A DNA stretch of 9,390 nt from Bacteroidales bacterium (GTDB lineage Bacteria > Bacteroidota > Bacteroidia > Bacteroidales > UBA12481): the NCBI GenBank assembly GCA_028707745.1, contig JAQWAJ010000041.1, positions 1-9,390 on the forward strand. The letters are read 5' to 3'. The position numbers were made by a program, and so were the translations under genes. The notes beneath the pieces are model-generated. The model had not been told where the DNA came from. It worked only from the letters and a program-made list of their open reading frames with translations, and did not search any database. This document shows positions 6,205 through 9,390 of this stretch, piece after piece; the stretch's first letter is position 1, and the number at the start of each line of letters is the position of its first letter.

Positions 6205-8451
6205 TTATTTTACCAGAACCTTCATTACCTGATTGTTCACTTTCAGAAAATACATCCCTCTGGCAAATGCTGAGAGATCAATGTTTTCCTGATGAGTAGA
6301 TACCGATTTAACCATTTTCTGATAAACTGACTGACCCTGGATGTTGGTTACCAGGATGTTGAGATCAGTTACCTGAGTGTTGGATATGTCGAGGGTAAAC
6401 ATTCCGTCGGTCGGGTTCGGGTATACTTTGATCGATGAGGTCAGCGTATTCAGCTCAACACCCATGCTGATACCATTGTTGTACACATCGTTGATCATGT
6501 TGTAGAATGAGGTGCGGTAAACCCGGTTTGCCCCTCCCGATGGGAATTCTGACGTGTTCCAGTTGCCATTGATTCTGTATTTGTACTCTATATTCTGGAA
6601 TGTAGCCAATGCGGGAACTGTCAGGGTATAGATTCCGTCTCCATCAGCATCGGTCAGGTGACTTGAGGTCCCGTTCCATCCGTTTATGGTACCGGCAACA
6701 TCGACATAATCCCCCGCGGTTGGATTGAAATACCCGTTTCTGATCGGTAAAGTCATATCGACATTGAATGTGACATCTGCGGTTGCAGGTGCGCCAGATT
6801 CTGCTACGTTCAGCCTGATCATCGAAAGATCGCTGTTGGTTCCCCAGGTGTCTCCGGATATGAAACGGACCAATGTTTTTCCTCCAGGGTACTGGTGCGA
6901 CTGGTCGGATCCGATGGTAAACCGGTAAATACTGTTATCGGCTATAGCGCCTCCCCCATGGTAGGTCTGGATGGCAGCTATATAAATTCCTGGTTCGATA
7001 AATTCAGATTCACCATCCTTGTCAAGAGGTATGGTAACCCATTTGCTCAGCATTTCCTGAGTTACCTCGGTAAAAGCTCCTGAAATGACCTCTATGTATG
7101 CATCCTGTTCGGCATCATATTTAAAGAGCCAGTTCTGGAATGTATATCCGACTTTTGTACTGGCTTTCGGGTTGTCTTTTCGTTGCAGGATGAAGGTTGA
7201 AATAGAGTTTACCTCGGTGGTTTTTTTAATGTCATAAACAATTCCGATGTAATCGCCGTCATTGTTACCGGTGGTCCATCCTGCGGTACTGGAATAGGTT
7301 TCATAATCCCAGTCTGATAAGGAGTAAATACTGTCAGTAACAAAATAGGTATCGGTATAGACATTATTTGCAGGGCGACCGTCTACTGCTTTTTGTTTGG
7401 CCGTGAGAACCATTTTGTAATTACCATATCCGCTTGGAACAAATGGATCTGTAATAGCAAAGGTATCACGCTGAAGGGTCCAGATATCGGTTACCTTTTC
7501 GGAATTCTTGCTGTACACTGAAACGCCGTTTTTGAATACCTCGGCATTCAGGAAGCAACTTTCCTGATCTTCATAACCGGCGTTTAAAAATCCGGCTTTA
7601 AAGGTGTATCCGCCGAAGTTATCAGTCCCGGTTTGACTCAGAGGAACCATATAGGTAAAGCCTTCGTTGTCGTTAGCCTCGTTGTCAACCATGTAAAGCC
7701 ATGGAGTTTCGAGTTGTAATTCAGCATTAAAGGCTTCCGACAGGGAGATGTCATCGATACACCAGAAATATTCAGCATTGCTTGCCCACTGAAACCTGAT
7801 CCAAACGTGGGGTTGTCCGCCGGCAACTTCTGTTATGTTGACTTCAGGGTTAGGATTCTTGCAGAAGATGTTGGTGGCTGTTTCAAAGGCCATATTGAAA
7901 TCAGCCCAGTGCACGCCCAGGTCATTACTGACCCTCATTTTAACATCCGGTGAGCCGCAGCAGACCCTGAAATACTGGGTCATCTTAAAAATCACCGAAG
8001 GATGGGTTGAACAATCGAACTCGGGAAGCTGAAACCAGTTAGTTCCGGCATTGGCGGTTGAAGTTCCATCTACATAATTGTATTCATCCATCGGGAGTAC
8101 CCAGTAGCCGTCTTCCGGCGTCTTTGAGTAGATATGCCCGGGAAGGAAGGTGAATTTCCCTTTGATGCTGTCAGTTCCGGCACGCCATACCCAGTACTGC
8201 CCGAAGTCGCCTTCTTCAGTGACCTGCCATCCGGCTGGCAGCGACCATCCGCGGGGATTGGAGGGGTCGGCAAAATCGAAGGTTTCGGAGTAAAACACTT
8301 CACCTTCCCCTTTGAGCGCCTGCTCAGGTGGGGTAACCATCTTTTTCTGCTCGTTTGAATACGGAGCATAATTGGTAAACTGCCTGATATTCTGCCCGTA
8401 TGAAAGGCCAAAAATAGCAAGCACGACAAGCAACGAAGTAAATCTTTTCAT
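6205..8451 (-). CDS. T9SS-exported surface protein with choice-of-anchor J-like and glycan-binding-like domains
   Basis: A 748-residue secreted protein. Residues 1-19 are a signal peptide with probable cleavage after SYG. About 52-238 resembles the choice-of-anchor J/cleaved-adhesin jelly-roll fold: FYSETFDF near the start, DLGVHWADFN in the middle and the closing strand WCIDDISL. About 245-550 holds two beta-rich stretches that I do not recognise. About 558-660 looks like an E-set or starch-binding-type domain: VTFNVDM, VDVAGTINGWNG, DADGDGIYTLTVPA and IEYKYRINGNW. The C-terminus (about 675-748), with VYPNPTDGMFTLDI, NIQGQSVY and GMYFLKV, is a type A T9SS sorting domain that directs export across the outer membrane and is normally cleaved. 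No protease or glycosidase active site is evident, so adhesion or glycan binding is the best guess. It is a single-gene unit closed by the terminator at 6152-6183. Confidence 0.9.
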   Translation of the reverse strand: MKRFTSLLVVLAIFGLSYGQNIRQFTNYAPYSNEQKKMVTPPEQALKGEGEVFYSETFDFADPSNPRGWSLPAGWQVTEEGDFGQYWVWRAGTDSIKGKFTFLPGHIYSKTPEDGYWVLPMDEYNYVDGTSTANAGTNWFQLPEFDCSTHPSVIFKMTQYFRVCCGSPDVKMRVSNDLGVHWADFNMAFETATNIFCKNPNPEVNITEVAGGQPHVWIRFQWASNAEYFWCIDDISLSEAFNAELQLETPWLYMVDNEANDNEGFTYMVPLSQTGTDNFGGYTFKAGFLNAGYEDQESCFLNAEVFKNGVSVYSKNSEKVTDIWTLQRDTFAITDPFVPSGYGNYKMVLTAKQKAVDGRPANNVYTDTYFVTDSIYSLSDWDYETYSSTAGWTTGNNDGDYIGIVYDIKKTTEVNSISTFILQRKDNPKASTKVGYTFQNWLFKYDAEQDAYIEVISGAFTEVTQEMLSKWVTIPLDKDGESEFIEPGIYIAAIQTYHGGGAIADNSIYRFTIGSDQSHQYPGGKTLVRFISGDTWGTNSDLSMIRLNVAESGAPATADVTFNVDMTLPIRNGYFNPTAGDYVDVAGTINGWNGTSSHLTDADGDGIYTLTVPALATFQNIEYKYRINGNWNTSEFPSGGANRVYRTSFYNMINDVYNNGISMGVELNTLTSSIKVYPNPTDGMFTLDISNTQVTDLNILVTNIQGQSVYQKMVKSVSTHQENIDLSAFARGMYFLKVNNQVMKVLVK

Positions 8452-8606
8452 ATAGAGTAAGTTTTAAGGTTTGTTGTCGGTAATCAAAAAACAGATTACC
8501 GTACTGCTTAATAACAAATATCGTAATATTTATTATTGAATGTGACGATTCAGTTGATAAATGCGTCAATAAAACTTACAATCCGGGTGAGAACCCTTTA
8601 AAAAGA
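8452..8606 (-). promoter_or_regulatory. Leader/promoter region of the T9SS cargo gene
   Basis: This A/T-rich 155-bp gap separates the response regulator from the cargo gene. I see no small gene and no strong terminator for the regulator; only a weak GGGT/ACCC pair lies at 8584-8595 without a T run. No exact TAnnTTTG element is present; the nearest is TAAGTTTT on the minus strand around 8568-8575, with one mismatch. Two palindromic stretches occur: 8478-8501 (listed separately) and AAATAT-CGTA-ATATTT at 8516-8531. The presence of a promoter is inferred from the gap and not from a clear motif. Confidence 0.35.
8478..8501. repeat. Perfect 8-bp inverted repeat in the cargo-gene leader
   Basis: CGGTAATC and GATTACCG flank an 8-nt A-rich spacer (T-rich on the minus strand). 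The centre is about 40 bp before the cargo ATG. It could be a protein-binding operator or a hairpin in the 5' untranslated RNA. No T run follows it on either strand, so it is not a standard terminator. Confidence 0.6.
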
Positions 8607-9368
8607 TCAGGTAGTCCTTGCCTGACCCTTCATGCGCATGATGAATTCTTTCTTTTTCCGTTCGCTGACATCGACCTGACTGCCATCTTCAAAAATGATA
8701 TATCCCCCGCGGCCCGAGACATATTTTTTCACAAATTCGAGATTGATCAGATGTTTACTGTGCACCCTGACAAAAGTGAGGTCCGACAGCAGGCGTTCGA
8801 AATTGTTCAGCGTTTTTGAGGTAACGATGCGTTGCCCTCCCTTGATAAAAAAGGTGGTGTAACTACCATTGGCCTCGCAGCGGATGATATCTCCAATTTT
8901 GTATACATCAAATCCATCCATGGAGGATAGGATAATCCGCTCATTACTGTTGCTCAGTCCTTCCCGGAGTACGGAAACCCGGTCGGTGAAATTTGAATCG
9001 GCACGAATCTTGGTATAGCGATCGACGGCTTGCTGCAGTTTTTCAGTGCTGATCGGTTTCAGCAGATAATCGAGAGCCGAAAAGTCAAATGCTTTTAAGG
9101 CATACTGATCATACGCTGTGGTGAAAATGACTTCAAAATCGGTATACTCAACATCCTCCAGAACCTGGAATCCCTGACCGTCAGGAAGGGCAATATCCAG
9201 AAATACGAGTTCGGGTTTGATGTTGTCAATCAGCTCAATGGCGGATTCGACCGTCTGGGCCGTGCCCACAACCTGCACATCGGGACAATATCTTTGGAGC
9301 AGAATAGCCAGCGCTTCCAGACTGTTATCTTCATCATCAACAATAACGGCTTGAATCAACGAAGTCAT
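8607..9368 (-). CDS. LytTR-family two-component response regulator (LytR/AlgR type)
   Basis: A 253-residue cytoplasmic transcription regulator. The N-terminal receiver domain (about 4-120) has the acidic pair D11/D12 in VIVDDED, phospho-acceptor D58 in LVFLDIALPDG, T84 in TTAY and K104 in LLKPIS, so all switch residues are present. The C-terminal LytTR DNA-binding domain (about 145-247) carries FVRVHSKHLINLEFV and DVSERKKKEFI. The LytTR class usually binds paired direct repeats upstream of target genes. Its sensor kinase is not in this window and may lie just upstream beyond 9390. The next gene downstream encodes the T9SS cargo, 155 bp away. The start ATG is preceded by an A-rich stretch without a Shine-Dalgarno sequence, normal for the phylum. 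Confidence 0.97.
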   Translation of the reverse strand: MTSLIQAVIVDDEDNSLEALAILLQRYCPDVQVVGTAQTVESAIELIDNIKPELVFLDIALPDGQGFQVLEDVEYTDFEVIFTTAYDQYALKAFDFSALDYLLKPISTEKLQQAVDRYTKIRADSNFTDRVSVLREGLSNSNERIILSSMDGFDVYKIGDIIRCEANGSYTTFFIKGGQRIVTSKTLNNFERLLSDLTFVRVHSKHLINLEFVKKYVSGRGGYIIFEDGSQVDVSERKKKEFIMRMKGQARTT

Positions 9369-9390
9369 TTTTTTAAGGTTTAGTCTAGAA

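Noticed and set aside
8584..8595. GGGT/ACCC pair after the response regulator as its terminator
   Set aside because: A four-base stem with no following T run is not credible as a terminator.

Overview
The window looks like chromosomal DNA of a member of the Bacteroidota. Direct signs are a large secreted protein with a C-terminal type IX secretion (T9SS) sorting domain, candidate promoter elements of the TAnnTTTG type, starts without clear Shine-Dalgarno sequences, and a ribosomal protein THX gene of the type found in Thermus and Bacteroidota. All genes lie on the minus strand, so transcription runs from high to low coordinates. I cannot name a genus.

In transcription order: a LytTR-type response regulator (8607-9368) comes first. 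It is followed by a 155-bp gap holding an inverted repeat, then a 748-residue T9SS-exported protein (6205-8451) closed by a strong intrinsic terminator. The terminator's U-tract overlaps a candidate promoter for tRNA-Leu(CAA) (6046-6129). The 130 bp after the tRNA hold a compound tandem repeat (six 8-mers next to three 7-mers) and a probable tRNA terminator. Next is a two-gene cassette: an AlgI-like MBOAT acyltransferase (4494-5915) and an AlgJ/AlgX-like SGNH protein (3179-4492), one base apart. Together they probably O-acetylate an extracellular or cell-envelope polysaccharide.

A second cluster follows a candidate promoter at 3137-3144: ribosomal protein THX (2994-3107, 37 aa), dCMP deaminase (2525-2956), an S41 C-terminal processing protease with a PDZ domain (904-2511), and a secreted UshA-like 5'-nucleotidase/metallophosphatase (1-907, cut by the window edge). 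The last two overlap by 4 bp (ATGA), so they are probably translationally coupled.

Most of the window is ordinary housekeeping and envelope biology, and I see no convincing undescribed multi-gene system. The points most worth a second look are the tandem repeat just upstream of the acetylation cassette, the loss of the expected Asp in the DxHW motif of the SGNH partner, the easily missed THX gene with a C-terminal tail, the compact terminator/promoter junction before the tRNA, and the inverted repeat and shared 11-mer upstream of the T9SS cargo and regulator genes. The two cassette genes have misleadingly long open frames; the starts given here are corrected for the tRNA and the gene overlap.
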